Part shown: in pieces, positions 41,129 through 51,524 of the stretch
Position numbering within the stretch: the stretch's first letter is position 1
Layout of the letters: the number at the start of each line of letters is the position of its first letter
Source of the DNA: Microbacterium arabinogalactanolyticum
GTDB lineage: Bacteria; Actinomycetota; Actinomycetes; Actinomycetales; Microbacteriaceae
NCBI RefSeq assembly: GCF_030268005.1
Contig: NZ_BRZC01000004.1
Location: 62,001 to 126,000, forward strand
DNA: 64,000 nt
Direction of reading: 5' to 3'
Translations under genes and position numbers: made by a program
Notes under the pieces: model-generated
Told to the model about the DNA's origin: nothing
The model's input: only the letters and a program-made list of their open reading frames with translations
Database searches by the model: none

Positions 41129-41988
41129 GCACTCCCTTCGGAACCCGCCTGCGCGCAGCTCTCGATGCGTACGGCCCGCTGTGCGTGGGCATCGACCCGC
41201 ACGCGGCGCTCCTGGAGCAGTGGGGGCTGACGCAGGATGCGGACGGTCTGCGCGCGTTCGGTCTGGCGGTGGTCGAGGCCGCCGCCGGCCGGGCCGGCGT
41301 CGTCAAGCCGCAGGTGGCGTTCTTCGAGCGCTTCGGCTCGAAGGGGTTCGCCGCCCTCGAAGAGGTGATCGCGGCTGCACGCGCGGCCGGCCTGATCGTG
41401 CTGTCCGACGCCAAGCGCGGTGACATCGGCTCGACGATGGCCGGCTACGCGTCGGCGTGGCTCGAGCCCGGCTCGCCCCTGGAGTCGGATGCCGTGACCA
41501 TCAGCCCGTACCTGGGCCCGGACTCCCTGCGGGAGACCATCACGACGGCAGTGCGCGCGGACAAGGGCGTGTTCGTCCTGGCTGCGACCAGCAACCCCGA
41601 AGCGGCCTCGCTGCAGACGGCGCGCACCGTGGACGTCGCCTCCGAGGAGGATCAGACGGTCGCCAGGCGGGTGGCGAGGGATGTGGCGTGGGCCAACGGA
41701 TCGCCAGCGTTCGAGGGCGGTCTCGGGCCGGTGGGTCTCGTGATCGGCGCCACCGTCGATCGTGACGAGGTGGGCCTCGGCGACGAGGTGCTCAGCCGCA
41801 TGCCGATCCTCGCCCCCGGTTTCGGTGCGCAGGGCGCCACGCCGGAGGATCTGATCACCCGTTTCGGGGCGACGGCGGGACAGGTGCTCGCGAGCGAGAG
41901 CCGCAGCATCCTCGGCGTCGGCCCCGCAGGCATCGCGGACGTCATCAGTGAGCGTGCCGCGCGATATCAGGAGGTTCTCCGTGGCTGA
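41125..41988 (+). CDS. pyrF: Orotidine 5'-phosphate decarboxylase
   Basis: Protein of 287 residues of the type 2 (longer) OMP decarboxylase group. [33 protein letters not shown] and the catalytic [17 protein letters not shown] are present, with [15 protein letters not shown] near the phosphate site. It makes UMP. pyrD and pyrE are not in the window. It overlaps the next gene by eight bases. Confidence 0.95.
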
Positions 41989-42889
41989 AGGTCGAGTCGT
42001 CCCCGAGGTGGATCGTGCCGCCGCATCGCGCCGCGCACTGCAGCGCAGGCGCGCGCGGGCCGCGCTGAAGCGGGACCTCACGACCCGGGTGACCGCGCCG
42101 CAGGACGTCCTGCGGCGCGCGGTCGAGGATGCCGAGTCGGATGCCGCGACCCTGCGCATCACCGACTTCCTGATGGCCCTGCCCGCCATCGGCGCCGGCA
42201 AGCGCGATCGGATCCTCGAGGAACTGCACATCTCGCCGGTCAAGCGCCTGGGCGGTCTCGGCGTGCGTCAGCTCGCCGCGCTGTCGGAGTGGCTGGACCG
42301 GCGCTTCCCCCCGCACACCGCTCGTCCGGGTCGCAGCCGGCTGCTCGTGCTGGCGGGCCCGACCGCCGTGGGCAAGGGCACGGTCGCCGCGCAGATCCGT
42401 GAGCAGTACCCGGAGATCCACCTCTCAGTGTCGGCCACCACGCGGGCGCCGCGCCCGGGGGAGGTCGACGGCGTGCACTACTTCTTCGTCGACGACGCGG
42501 AGTTCGACAGCATGATCGCCGACGGGAGGCTCCTCGAGCACGCCACGGTGCACAACAAGTACCGGTACGGCACGCCCCGCGGGCCCGTGGACGACGCTCT
42601 CGCGGCCGGGCGGACCGTGCTGCTGGAGATCGATCTGCAGGGTGCCAGGCAGGTCCGGGCGGCCGAGCCGTCGGCGTCGCTGGTGTTCCTGCTGCCGCCG
42701 TCCTGGGACGAGCTGGTGAACCGGCTGGTCGGCCGGGGGACCGAGGACGCGGAGGAGCGCGCCCGCCGGCTGCGCACCGCGCGCACCGAACTGGCGGCGC
42801 AGAACGAGTTCGATTACCTCGTCGTGAACGCCGACGTCGCCACCGCGGCGCGAGAGGTCGTAGAATTGTGCACGGGCTCTTCGCGCTGA
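41981..42889 (+). CDS. gmk: Integration host factor (mIHF-like) / guanylate kinase fusion
   Basis: Protein of 302 residues, about 100 longer than ordinary guanylate kinase. Residues about 30-105 match actinobacterial integration host factor: [39 protein letters not shown] and [18 protein letters not shown]. The kinase starts near 117 with the P-loop [11 protein letters not shown] near 125, [35 protein letters not shown] and [12 protein letters not shown]. In mycobacteria mihF and gmk are separate neighbours. GTG start with AGGAGG six bases upstream, overlapping pyrF. Confidence 0.9.
   Translation: MAEGRVVPEVDRAAASRRALQRRRARAALKRDLTTRVTAPQDVLRRAVEDAESDAATLRITDFLMALPAIGAGKRDRILEELHISPVKRLGGLGVRQLAALSEWLDRRFPPHTARPGRSRLLVLAGPTAVGKGTVAAQIREQYPEIHLSVSATTRAPRPGEVDGVHYFFVDDAEFDSMIADGRLLEHATVHNKYRYGTPRGPVDDALAAGRTVLLEIDLQGARQVRAAEPSASLVFLLPPSWDELVNRLVGRGTEDAEERARRLRTARTELAAQNEFDYLVVNADVATAAREVVELCTGSSR
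42861..42866 (+). promoter_or_regulatory. Probable -10 of rpoZ inside the end of gmk
   Basis: TAGAAT lies 24 bases before the gmk stop and predicts a start near 42873, giving a leader of about 94 bases with AGGAGG before rpoZ. Confidence 0.4.
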
Positions 42890-42966
42890 ACGCTCGCGCG
42901 CGCCCGAAACCGACTTCGCGACACGTCGTCATCCGATGACAGCGTCGCCCGACCAGGAGGTCCACC

Positions 42967-43221
42967 ATGGCTGGAACCAACCAGGGCATCATCGACCCGC
43001 CCATCGACAACCTTCTCGAGCGCGTCGAGTCGAAGTACGAGCTCGTGATCTACGCGTCCAAGCGCGCGCGTCAGATCAACGACTACTACTCCGACCTGCA
43101 CGAGGGGAACCTCTTCGACAACGTGGGCCCGCTGGTGGACTCGTCCGTCGAGGACAAGCCGCTCACGATCGCGCTGCACGAGATCAACGAGGACAAGCTC
43201 CGGATCCGTCACGCCGAGTGA
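42967..43221 (+). CDS. rpoZ: RNA polymerase omega subunit
   Basis: Protein of 84 residues that helps assemble RNA polymerase on the beta' subunit. The conserved block is [18 protein letters not shown] near residues 24-41. A strong AGGAGG stands seven bases before the ATG. gmk-rpoZ order is conserved, but the usual next gene, coaBC, is not here. A hairpin follows 17 bases after the stop. Confidence 0.94.
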   Translation: MAGTNQGIIDPPIDNLLERVESKYELVIYASKRARQINDYYSDLHEGNLFDNVGPLVDSSVEDKPLTIALHEINEDKLRIRHAE

Positions 43222-43238
43222 CACTCCGCACCCTGTGA

Positions 43239-43270
43239 GCCGCCGACGTCCACACCCGGATGTCGGCGGC
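43239..43270 (+). terminator. rpoZ terminator
   Basis: Bases 43239-43247 and 43262-43270 are a perfect nine-base inverted repeat, extended by a G-T and TCC/GGA pairs, followed by TTCCTG. The remaining 43271-43347 before metK shows no riboswitch fold that I can recognise. Confidence 0.75.
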
Positions 43271-43347
43271 TTCCTGCACACTTGGCCTGCAACACCCGCG
43301 GGTGAGCCGAACCCGACCCGCCCTGATCTTCCCGCTTTGGAGAACCG

Positions 43348-44544
43348 ATGAGCGCGCTGCGCCTGTTCACGTCCGAGTCCGTCACCGACGGGCACCCCGA
43401 CAAGATCTGCGATCAGATCTCCGACAGCGTGCTCGACGGGCTGCTCTCCGTCGACCGCGGCTCCCGCGTCGCGGTGGAGACGCTCGTGACGACCGGTCTC
43501 GTGCACGTCGCGGGTGAGATCCGCACCGACGGGTACGTCGACATCCCCACCATCGTCCGCGACGTGGTCAACGGCATCGGCTACACCTCCAGCGACACCG
43601 GCTTCGACGGCTCGTCCTGCGGCGTCACCGTCTCGGTGGGGGAGCAGTCGATGGACATCGCGAACGGCGTCGACAACGCGCAGGAGCGCCGCGACGGCGG
43701 GTCCACCGACCCGCGCGACGAGCTCGGCGCCGGCGACCAGGGCATCATGTTCGGCTTCGCCACGAACGAGACGCCCCAGCTCATGCCGATGGCGGCCTGG
43801 ACCGCGCATCGCATCGCCGAGCGTCTCACCGAGGTGCGCCGCTCCGGCGAGCTGGCATTCCTGCGCCCCGACGGCAAGACCCAGGTCACGCTCGGCTACG
43901 ACGGCTTCACGCCCAAGACGGTCGACGCGGTCGTGCTCTCCACGCAGCACCACCCGGACATCACGCAGGACGAGCTGAAGGCGCTCGTGCGCGAGAAGGT
44001 CATCGACCCCGTGCTCGCGCAGACCGGACTCGACCTCGCGCCCGATCTGAAGTACTACATCAACCCCGCCGGCCCGTTCGTCACCGGTGGGCCCAAGGGC
44101 GATGCGGGCCTGACCGGCCGCAAGATCATCATCGACACCTACGGCGGCGCCGCCCGGCACGGTGGCGGTGCATTCAGCGGAAAGGACCCGTCCAAGGTGG
44201 ACCGCTCGGGCGCCTACGCGATGCGCTGGGTCGCCAAGAACGTCGTCGCCGCCGGCCTCGCCGAGCGCGCGGAGGTGCAGGTCGCCTATGCGATCGGCGT
44301 GGCTCGCCCGGTGGGCCTCTACGTCGAGACCTTCGGCACCGGCACGGTGTCCGAGGACGCGATCACCCGCGCGATCGACCAGGTGTTCGACCTGCGCCCG
44401 CAGGCGATCATCGAGGAGCTCGATCTGCTGCGCCCGATCTACGCCAAGACCGCTGCGTACGGACACTTCGGCCGCGAGCTGCCCGAGTTCACCTGGGAGC
44501 GCACCGACCGCGCCGACGAGCTGCGCCGCGCCGCCGGCGTCTGA
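43348..44544 (+). CDS. metK: S-adenosylmethionine synthetase
   Basis: Protein of 398 residues that makes SAM from methionine and [22 protein letters not shown] at the N-terminus, [12 protein letters not shown], and [19 protein letters not shown] near 272-290 are the metal and phosphate-binding blocks. GGAG stands eight bases before the ATG. priA follows eight bases after the stop. Confidence 0.97.
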   Translation: MSALRLFTSESVTDGHPDKICDQISDSVLDGLLSVDRGSRVAVETLVTTGLVHVAGEIRTDGYVDIPTIVRDVVNGIGYTSSDTGFDGSSCGVTVSVGEQSMDIANGVDNAQERRDGGSTDPRDELGAGDQGIMFGFATNETPQLMPMAAWTAHRIAERLTEVRRSGELAFLRPDGKTQVTLGYDGFTPKTVDAVVLSTQHHPDITQDELKALVREKVIDPVLAQTGLDLAPDLKYYINPAGPFVTGGPKGDAGLTGRKIIIDTYGGAARHGGGAFSGKDPSKVDRSGAYAMRWVAKNVVAAGLAERAEVQVAYAIGVARPVGLYVETFGTGTVSEDAITRAIDQVFDLRPQAIIEELDLLRPIYAKTAAYGHFGRELPEFTWERTDRADELRRAAGV

Positions 44545-44552
44545 GGGGCGCC

Positions 44553-46556
44553 GTGTCCACGGTGCCCGGACAAGCGCCGGCCGCGGGAGGGCGGGCCGAG
44601 ATCGGAGAGTCCTCGACCGCCGAACCGCGGCGGATCGCCCGTGTGCTGATCGACTCGCCGCTGCCCCAGTTGGACCGGCTGTTCGACTACGCCCTCCCGA
44701 AGGACGTCGGCGAGGTCGGTCCCGGTATGCGGGTCAAGGCGCCGCTGCGCACCGCGGGTCGCGTGATCGACGGCTACATCGTCGAGCTCGACGTGGAGCC
44801 GGATGCCACCCGCACGCTCTCCGAGATCGAGAGCGTCGTCTCGACCGTCGAGGTGATGCCCGAGCGGCTGTACCGACTCGCCCGGAAGGCCGCCGACCGC
44901 GCAGCCGGCTCCGCCTCCGACATCCTGCGTCTCGCGATCCCCAAGCGGCAGGTGCGTGTCGAGAAGTCCTGGCAGGAGCCGGAACCGTGCGCCCCGCCGA
45001 GTGGTGACGCCGTGGACCGCGCCCGCGCCGTCACGGCGGCGTACGACGGACTCGACGCGCTGCTCTCCGACGCAGGACGCGCCGCGGTCGAGGCGATCCC
45101 CGTGCTGCAGGACGACCTCCCCGGGTGGGCGCTGCTGCTGGCGTCGGCCGCGGCGCTGCAGCTCGCCGCGGGGCGCTCGAGCGTGCTGGTCGTGCCGGAC
45201 TACCGTGATCAGGAACTGCTGCTCTCCGCCCTGGCCACGCTGCTCGACGAGGATGCCGTGGTGCGACACGATGCTCGCCAGACGAACCCCGACCGCTACC
45301 GTGCGTTCCTGCGCACCCTCGGGGACGCTCCGTGCGTGGTGGTGGGCAACCGCTCCGCCGTGTACTCGCCCGTGCAGGCCGGACTCGTCGCCATCTGGGA
45401 CGACGGCGACCCGTTGCTGGCGGAGCCGCTCGCGCCCTACGTCCACGCGAGGGATGCCGCGCTCATCAGGCAGGAGGAGGAGGGAAGCGCCCTGCTGATC
45501 GTCGGGCACACCCGCTCCACGGACGCCGAGCGACTCGTGCAGCACGGATGGCTGCAGGACGTCACGGCCGCGCGGCGCGTGATCCCGCAGGTGCGCCTGA
45601 GCACGCCGCAGGAGCTCGAGCAGACCGGTCAGCGCGTGCCCTCCAGCGCCTTCGCGACCGCGCGCGCCGCGGCGGCCGAGGGTCCGGTGCTGGTGCAGGT
45701 GGCCCGGCCCGGTTTCGCGCCGACGCTGGTGTGCGCGAGCTGCCGCACGCCCGCCCGCTGCGCACACTGCGGAGGACCTCTCGGCGCCCGCCGTCGCGGT
45801 GCGGTGCCGGTGTGCGGGTGGTGCGGTCGATCCGCCAACTCCTGGCGCTGCGGCACCTGCTCCTCCGACCAGGTGCGCCTGGCCTCATCGGGCACCGAAC
45901 GCACCGCGGACGAGCTCGGGCGCGCGTTCCCCGGCGTGCGCGTCATCGTCTCCGACGGCGCCCACACCGTGCAGCATGTGGATGCGAAGCCGGCGCTGGT
46001 CGTCGCGACACGCGGCGCCGAGCCGCTGGCATTCGGCGGCTACCGGGCCGTGATCCTGCTGGACGGGGCGCGGATGCTGCAGGCTCCGGAACTGCGCATC
46101 GCCGAGTCCTGTCTGCGATGGTGGGCCAACGCGGCCGCTCTCGCAGCTCCCGGCGCGCCGATCCACCTCGTAGGCGTGGACGGGCCCGTCGCCCGCGCCC
46201 TGGCGACGTGGTCGCCCGCCGCGTACGCCCGAAGTGAGCTGGAGGCGCGGCTCCCGCTGCGCATGCCGCCCACCACGCGCGTCGCGCAGCTCGAAGGGCT
46301 CCCGGCATCCGTGCGCACCGCGCTGGACGCACTGGCGCAGATCGGCATCGCGGGCGAGGCCGTGCTCGGCCCGCTCCCGGTCGGCGACGACGGGAGGGTG
46401 CGGGCACTGGTGCGCTTCGCCTACGCCGCGGGACAGAGTGTCGCGAGCACGCTGCGCGCAGCCGTCATCGCGGATGCCGCGCAGAGCAGGCGCCCGCGCG
46501 GTCGTCCCCGGGTGTCACTCTCGGTCCACCTCGATATCCTCGAACCCGAGATCTGA
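44553..46556 (+). CDS. priA: Primosomal protein N' (PriA), actinobacterial type lacking helicase motifs
   Basis: Protein of 667 residues. The N-terminal 3'-end-binding domain (VLIDSPLPQLDRLFDYALP) and the zinc-binding region (CASCRTPARCAHCGGP, then CGWCG and CGTC) are intact. The motor is degenerate: where Walker A (GSGKT) should be, the sequence reads LLLASAAALQLAAGR, and the DEEH motif II is DDGD. Loss of these motifs is known in actinobacterial PriA, so it may act in replication restart without unwinding DNA. GTG start, eight bases after metK. Confidence 0.9.
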   Translation: MSTVPGQAPAAGGRAEIGESSTAEPRRIARVLIDSPLPQLDRLFDYALPKDVGEVGPGMRVKAPLRTAGRVIDGYIVELDVEPDATRTLSEIESVVSTVEVMPERLYRLARKAADRAAGSASDILRLAIPKRQVRVEKSWQEPEPCAPPSGDAVDRARAVTAAYDGLDALLSDAGRAAVEAIPVLQDDLPGWALLLASAAALQLAAGRSSVLVVPDYRDQELLLSALATLLDEDAVVRHDARQTNPDRYRAFLRTLGDAPCVVVGNRSAVYSPVQAGLVAIWDDGDPLLAEPLAPYVHARDAALIRQEEEGSALLIVGHTRSTDAERLVQHGWLQDVTAARRVIPQVRLSTPQELEQTGQRVPSSAFATARAAAAEGPVLVQVARPGFAPTLVCASCRTPARCAHCGGPLGARRRGAVPVCGWCGRSANSWRCGTCSSDQVRLASSGTERTADELGRAFPGVRVIVSDGAHTVQHVDAKPALVVATRGAEPLAFGGYRAVILLDGARMLQAPELRIAESCLRWWANAAALAAPGAPIHLVGVDGPVARALATWSPAAYARSELEARLPLRMPPTTRVAQLEGLPASVRTALDALAQIGIAGEAVLGPLPVGDDGRVRALVRFAYAAGQSVASTLRAAVIADAAQSRRPRGRPRVSLSVHLDILEPEI

Positions 46557-46608
46557 TCGGCATCCGATCACCTCGATCCCTCACTGACCTTCCCACCGGA
46601 GAACCTTC

Positions 46609-47529
46609 ATGCGCCTCGTCTTCGCAGGCACCCCCGCCGTCGCAGTCCCCACGCTGCGCGCCCTCGCCGCACATCACGAGATCGTCGGCGTCGTCACCCG
46701 ACCGGACGCGCCACTCGGTCGCAAGCGCGTGCTCACGCCGTCACCCGTCGCCGCAGTCGCCGACGAGCTGGGGCTGCCGGTCATCAAGGCCGCCCGGCTC
46801 GACGACGACGCCACGGCTCGGATCACCGCACTGGAGGCGGATCTGGGCGTCATCGTCGCCTACGGCGGCATCGTCCGCGAGCCGCTCCTGTCGGCACCGG
46901 CCCATGGCTGGATCAACCTGCACTTCTCGCTGCTGCCGGCGTGGCGGGGCGCCGCACCCGTGCAGCGCGCGCTGATCGCCGGAGACGCCCAGCTGGGTGT
47001 GAGCGTGTTCCAGCTGGTGCCTGCGCTCGATGCAGGCGATGTCTACGCGATGCGGACGGTCGGCATCCCCTCGGATGCGACCGCCGACGCCGCGCTCGCG
47101 ATCCTCGCGGACGACGGAGCCGGTCTCACCGTCGACGTGGTCGCCGGCATCGCCGACGGGAGCGCCGTGGCCGTCCCGCAGCAGGGAGAGGCCAGCCTCG
47201 CACCGAAGCTCACACTCGAGGACGGCTCCCTGGACTGGTCGCAGCCGCTGTCAGCAGTGTTCTCGCGCTACCGCGGAGTCACCCCTGAACCGGGCGCCCA
47301 CACGACCGTCGACCGCGCACGGCTGAAGATCCTGTCCGCGGCCCCCAGCGCCGAGGGCACCGCACTCGCACCCGGCGAGATCCACGGCACCAAGGCGGCC
47401 GTCCTGATCGGCACGGCCGACGGCGCGCTCGAGGTCACGCGCGTGCAGCCGGCCGGCAAGGGGGCCATGAACGCCGCGGACTGGTGGCGCGGGCTGCGCG
47501 CCGATCAGTCGGTGAGGGCCGGATCATGA
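46609..47529 (+). CDS. fmt: Methionyl-tRNA formyltransferase
   Basis: Protein of 306 residues that formylates initiator Met-tRNA. VFAGTPAVAVPTLRAL, VVTRPDAPLGRKRVLTPSPV, and the catalytic region LHFSLLPAWRGAAPVQRALIAGD with Asn-His context replaced by INLHFSLLP are present, followed by the C-terminal tRNA-binding domain. GGAGAA precedes the ATG. It overlaps rsmB as ATGA. Confidence 0.95.
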   Translation: MRLVFAGTPAVAVPTLRALAAHHEIVGVVTRPDAPLGRKRVLTPSPVAAVADELGLPVIKAARLDDDATARITALEADLGVIVAYGGIVREPLLSAPAHGWINLHFSLLPAWRGAAPVQRALIAGDAQLGVSVFQLVPALDAGDVYAMRTVGIPSDATADAALAILADDGAGLTVDVVAGIADGSAVAVPQQGEASLAPKLTLEDGSLDWSQPLSAVFSRYRGVTPEPGAHTTVDRARLKILSAAPSAEGTALAPGEIHGTKAAVLIGTADGALEVTRVQPAGKGAMNAADWWRGLRADQSVRAGS

Positions 47530-48938
47530 GCGGTGCTCAGCGCGGGACGGGCGCGGAGCACAAGCGCGGCATCCAGCCCGCCAGGTGGGTGGCCTACGAC
47601 GTGCTGCGCGCCGTGTCCGACGACGACGCCTACGCCAACCTGCTGCTGCCCAAGCTCATCGTCGAAGCGCAGCTGGACGCGCAGGATGCCGCGCTGGCCA
47701 CCGAACTCGCGTACGGCACCCTCCGGCGACGCGGGACGTACGACGCGATCATCGCCGAGGCCGCGGGCCGCCCGGTGGCCGACATCGACCCTGCGGTGCT
47801 CGACGCCCTCAGGCTCGCCACGCATCAGCTGCTCGCGACCCGGGTCGCACCGCACGCAGCGGTCAACGAGTCGGTCAATCTCGTCGCCGCCGAAGTGGGC
47901 CGCGGTGCGTCGGGGTTCGCCAACGCCGTGCTGCGCCGCATCAGCCGCGACGACGCGGAGACCTGGCAGGAGCGCATCGAGGCCGGCGCCCGCTCGGATG
48001 ACGAGCGCCTGTCCCTGCGCACGGCGCACCCGGTGTGGGTCATCCGCGCGCTGCGCCGCTCACTGGCCGCCGAGGGACGTGCCGATGAGCTGGAGACCCT
48101 GCTCGCCGCCGACAACGTCTCGCCCGAGGTCACGCTCGTCGCGCTGCCCGGGCTGGCGGAGCGCGGTCAGCCCGCCCGTCCCTATGCGCCGACCGCATTC
48201 GGCTCGCCCGGCGGCGATCCTCGCGAGGCGATCGGAGATGCCCGGGGCACGATCCGCGTGCAGGACGAGGGATCGCAGCTCGTCGCCCTGGCCCTGGCCG
48301 CGGCCGCGCCGGTGCGCGCGGGGGAGCGCTGGCTGGACCTGTGCTCCGGACCCGGCGGCAAGACCGCCCTCCTCGCCGCCATCGCCCATCGCGATGGCGC
48401 GCACCTGGAGGCGAACGAGGTGGTGCATGCGCGCGCCGGCCTGGTGCGCAACGCCGTCCGGCCCCTGCCGGTCGACGTGCCTGTCCACGAGCAGGACGGC
48501 CGGGAGTTCGCGGCGCAGCATCCGGCCGCTTTCGACCGCATCCTCGTCGATGCGCCCTGCACGGGCCTGGGCGCCCTGCGCCGTCGCCCCGAGGCGCGCT
48601 GGCGCAAATCGCCGGCCGACGTCGCCGAGCTGGTCGAGCTGCAGACGCAGCTGCTGGAAGCCGCGATCGGGGCGCTGGCCCCGGGCGGGATCGTCGCCTA
48701 CGTGACCTGCTCGCCGCACCTGGCGGAGACCACCGGCGTCGTGAGCGAGGTCCTCCGCCGGCGGGACGACGTCGCCCAGCTCGACGCGCAGGCCGTCATG
48801 ACCGAGGTGTCCGAGGCGCCGATCGACCTCGCCCCGAACCCCGACGGCGCCACCCGACACGTGCAGCTGTGGCCGCACCGGCACGGCACCGACGCCATGT
48901 TCCTCGCGCTGCTGCAGCGCACCGCCCAGGAAGGATGA
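47526..48938 (+). CDS. rsmB: 16S rRNA (cytosine-C5)-methyltransferase RsmB
   Basis: Protein of 470 residues. An N-terminal NusB-like RNA-binding domain (about 20-160) leads to a SAM-dependent methyltransferase with LDLCSGPGGKTALLAA near 275, the conserved DAPCTGLGALRRRPEARWR near 342 and the second Cys in AYVTCSPHLAETTGVV near 395. It corresponds to C967 methylation in E. coli. ATG 47526 follows from the ATGA overlap with fmt. rpe starts three bases after its stop. Confidence 0.94.
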   Translation: MSGAQRGTGAEHKRGIQPARWVAYDVLRAVSDDDAYANLLLPKLIVEAQLDAQDAALATELAYGTLRRRGTYDAIIAEAAGRPVADIDPAVLDALRLATHQLLATRVAPHAAVNESVNLVAAEVGRGASGFANAVLRRISRDDAETWQERIEAGARSDDERLSLRTAHPVWVIRALRRSLAAEGRADELETLLAADNVSPEVTLVALPGLAERGQPARPYAPTAFGSPGGDPREAIGDARGTIRVQDEGSQLVALALAAAAPVRAGERWLDLCSGPGGKTALLAAIAHRDGAHLEANEVVHARAGLVRNAVRPLPVDVPVHEQDGREFAAQHPAAFDRILVDAPCTGLGALRRRPEARWRKSPADVAELVELQTQLLEAAIGALAPGGIVAYVTCSPHLAETTGVVSEVLRRRDDVAQLDAQAVMTEVSEAPIDLAPNPDGATRHVQLWPHRHGTDAMFLALLQRTAQEG

Positions 48939-48941
48939 GCC

Positions 48942-49622
48942 ATGAGCCTCCCGGAAGCACCCCGCATCAACCCCAGCATCCTCGCCGCCGACTTCGTCAA
49001 CATGCAGGCAGACCTCGCTCGTATCGCGACCGCCGACTTCGCCCATGTCGACGTGATGGACAACCACTTCGTGCCGAACCTCACGTTCGGGCCGCAGATG
49101 GTGGAGCGCATCCAGGCGACCAGTCCGATCCCGCTCGACGTGCACCTGATGATCACCGATCCCGACCGCTGGGCGCCCGGCTACGCGGAACTGGGGGCCG
49201 CGAGCGTCACGTTCCACCTCGAGGCCGCCGCCGATCCGGTGGCGCTCGCGCGTCGACTCAGGTCCATCGGCTCGCGCGCCGGCGTCGCCATCAAGCCGGG
49301 CACGGCAGGGGAGCCCCTTTACGAGATCCTCGACGAGTTCGACCAGATCCTGGTGATGACCGTCGAGCCGGGCTTCGGCGGCCAGGGCTTCATGGCCGAG
49401 ACCATGCCCAAGCTGCACGCGCTGCGCCAGGAGGCCCGGCGTCGCGGATCGGACGTGTGGCTGCAGGTCGACGGCGGGATCTCCGAGTCCACGATCGCCC
49501 AGGCCGCCGAGGCCGGGGCCGACACCTTCGTCGCCGGGTCCGCCGTGTACGGCGCCGAGGACGCCGCTGCGGCCGTCACCCGGCTCCGGGACCTCGCGCG
49601 AGCGGCTAGCCTGGAACCGTGA
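48942..49622 (+). CDS. rpe: Ribulose-phosphate 3-epimerase
   Basis: Protein of 226 residues that interconverts ribulose 5-phosphate and xylulose 5-phosphate. [53 protein letters not shown] and VDGGIS with the metal ligands and catalytic Asp are all present. ATG start with AAGGA upstream. The stop overlaps the hisE GTG. Confidence 0.96.
   Translation: MSLPEAPRINPSILAADFVNMQADLARIATADFAHVDVMDNHFVPNLTFGPQMVERIQATSPIPLDVHLMITDPDRWAPGYAELGAASVTFHLEAAADPVALARRLRSIGSRAGVAIKPGTAGEPLYEILDEFDQILVMTVEPGFGGQGFMAETMPKLHALRQEARRRGSDVWLQVDGGISESTIAQAAEAGADTFVAGSAVYGAEDAAAAVTRLRDLARAASLEP
49607..49612 (+). promoter_or_regulatory. Probable internal -10 before hisE, leaderless
   Basis: TAGCCT lies inside the last codons of rpe and six bases before the hisE GTG at 49619. 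It could give a leaderless his transcript besides read-through from rpe. Confidence 0.35.
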
Positions 49623-49882
49623 AGACATTCGACGAGCTGTTCGCCGAGCTCCAGCACACCGCCGAGACCCGTCCGGAAGGATCGGGCACGGTCGCGCAGC
49701 TGGACCGCGGCGTGCATGCGATCGGCAAGAAGATCGTCGAAGAGGCCGCCGAGGTGTGGATGGCCGCGGAGTACGAGAGCGACGAGAACGCGGCTGAGGA
49801 GATCTCCCAGCTGCTCTACCACCTGCAGGTGATGATGCTCGCCAAGGGGCTGAGCCTGGAGGACGTCTACCGACATCTGTGA
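49619..49882 (+). CDS. hisE: Phosphoribosyl-ATP diphosphatase
   Basis: Protein of 87 residues, the second step of histidine synthesis. MazG-like helices carry [18 protein letters not shown] and [14 protein letters not shown] with the acidic metal-binding residues. GTG start overlapping the rpe stop. It is separate from hisI here, as in most actinobacteria. Confidence 0.93.
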   Translation: MKTFDELFAELQHTAETRPEGSGTVAQLDRGVHAIGKKIVEEAAEVWMAAEYESDENAAEEISQLLYHLQVMMLAKGLSLEDVYRHL

Positions 49883-49920
49883 GCGTGCTCCCCTCAGACC
49901 GCTCGAACAGAAGGACATCC

Positions 49921-50763
49921 ATGCTGCGCATCGCCGTTCCGAACAAGGGCTCGCTCTCCGAGACAGCCGCCGAGATGCTCGCGGAGGCCGGGTACGCCGG
50001 CCGTCGCGACCCCAAGACCCTGCACGTCGTCGACGCCGACAGCGACGTCGAATTCTTCTACCTCCGCCCCCGCGACATCGCCACCTACGTGGCATCAGGC
50101 GCCCTCGACGTGGGGATCACCGGACGCGACCTGCTGCGCGACGTGCGCCAGGACGACGCGCGTGAGATCGAGCAGCTGGGCTTCGCCCGCTCGACCTTCC
50201 GGTTCGCCGCACCTCCCGGGAAGTACTCGACCATCCAGGACCTGGAGGGCGTCCGCGTGGCGTCCGCCTACCCGGGCCTGGTGGACGACTTCCTGCGCGA
50301 GCACGGCGTGAACGCCGTGCTCGTCCCGCTGGACGGTGCCGTCGAGTCGGCCGTGCGGCTCGGCGTCGCCGATGTGATCGCGGACGTCGTCGAGACCGGC
50401 ACCACCCTGCGCCAGGCGGGCCTGGAGATCTTCGGCCCGGTGATCATCGAGTCCGAAGCCGTGCTGATCAGCAGGCCGGGAGAGGTCCCCGGCACCGCGC
50501 GCCTGCTGCGCCGCCTCCGCGGCGTCATGGTCGCCCGGCGCTTCGTGCTGCTGGACTACGACCTGCCCGCGCACCTGGTCGACCAGGCCACGGCCATCGC
50601 CGGCGGCCGTGAGTCGCCGACGATCTCCCCGCTGCGCGATCCGGAATGGGTCGCCGTCCGCGTCATGATCCCGCGCAAGGGCATGAACCAGGTGATGGAC
50701 GACCTGTACGCGCTCGGCGCCCGGGCCATCCTCGTCACCGCGATCCACGCCGCGAGGCTCTGA
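49921..50763 (+). CDS. hisG: ATP phosphoribosyltransferase (long form)
   Basis: Protein of 280 residues that commits ATP and PRPP to histidine synthesis. [18 protein letters not shown] begins the protein, the PRPP site is [20 protein letters not shown] near 149-168, and the C-terminal regulatory ACT-like domain (about 205-280) makes this the long, His-inhibited form that needs no HisZ. AAGGA precedes ATG 49921; starts upstream at 49879 would overlap hisE. One-base overlap with hisF. Confidence 0.95.
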   Translation: MLRIAVPNKGSLSETAAEMLAEAGYAGRRDPKTLHVVDADSDVEFFYLRPRDIATYVASGALDVGITGRDLLRDVRQDDAREIEQLGFARSTFRFAAPPGKYSTIQDLEGVRVASAYPGLVDDFLREHGVNAVLVPLDGAVESAVRLGVADVIADVVETGTTLRQAGLEIFGPVIIESEAVLISRPGEVPGTARLLRRLRGVMVARRFVLLDYDLPAHLVDQATAIAGGRESPTISPLRDPEWVAVRVMIPRKGMNQVMDDLYALGARAILVTAIHAARL

Positions 50764-51524
50764 TGACGCTCGCCGCACGCGTCATCCCGTGCCTCGACGT
50801 GGCCGCCGGCCGCGTGGTCAAGGGCGTGAACTTCAAGGATCTGCGCGACATGGGCGATCCGGTGGAGCTGGCCGCGCACTACGCCGCGCAGGGCGCCGAC
50901 GAGATCACCTTCCTCGACGTCACCGCCACGGTCGATGACCGCTCGACGACGTTCGACGTCGTGCAGCGCACAGCGGAGCAGGTCTTCGTGCCGCTCACGG
51001 TGGGCGGGGGAGTGCGCAGCGTCGAGGACGTGGCGCGACTGCTCTCGGTCGGTGCGGACAAGGTGGGCGTGAACTCGGCCGCCATTGCGCGTCCGGAGCT
51101 GATCGACGAGATCGCGGACCGCTTCGGCGCACAGGTGCTGGTGCTCTCGCTCGACATCAAGCGCGCCACGACCACGGAATCGGGCTTCGTCGTGACCACG
51201 CACGGCGGGCGCGCAGAGACCACTCTGGATGCCCTGGACTGGGCGCGCGAGGCCATCGAGCGGGGCGCCGGCGAGCTGCTGGTGAACTCCATCGACGCCG
51301 ACGGCACGAAGGACGGTTTCGACCTGGAGCTCGTCCGCCTCATGCGCGAGGTGTCCTCGGTGCCGGTGATCGCCTCCGGCGGCGCGGGCACGGCCGCGGA
51401 CTTCCCGCCTGCGATCGAGGCGGGAGCGGATGCCGTTCTCGCCGCGAGCGTGTTCCACAGCGGGCAGCTCACGGTCGGCGACGTGAAGGACGCGCTCCGC
51501 GCGGACGGGGTGGTGGTGCGATGA
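50763..51524 (+). CDS. hisF: Imidazole glycerol phosphate synthase subunit HisF
   Basis: Beta/alpha barrel of 253 residues, the cyclase half of the HisF-HisH complex. [19 protein letters not shown] with catalytic Asp near residue 11, [23 protein letters not shown] with the second Asp region and [15 protein letters not shown] are diagnostic. hisH and hisA are not in the window. Overlaps hisI as ATGA. Confidence 0.95.
   Translation: MTLAARVIPCLDVAAGRVVKGVNFKDLRDMGDPVELAAHYAAQGADEITFLDVTATVDDRSTTFDVVQRTAEQVFVPLTVGGGVRSVEDVARLLSVGADKVGVNSAAIARPELIDEIADRFGAQVLVLSLDIKRATTTESGFVVTTHGGRAETTLDALDWAREAIERGAGELLVNSIDADGTKDGFDLELVRLMREVSSVPVIASGGAGTAADFPPAIEAGADAVLAASVFHSGQLTVGDVKDALRADGVVVR

Noticed and set aside
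43271..43347. Possible SAM riboswitch before metK
   Set aside because: I could not find the stems or conserved core of SAM-I or SAM-IV elements; only the rpoZ terminator and a short leader are visible.
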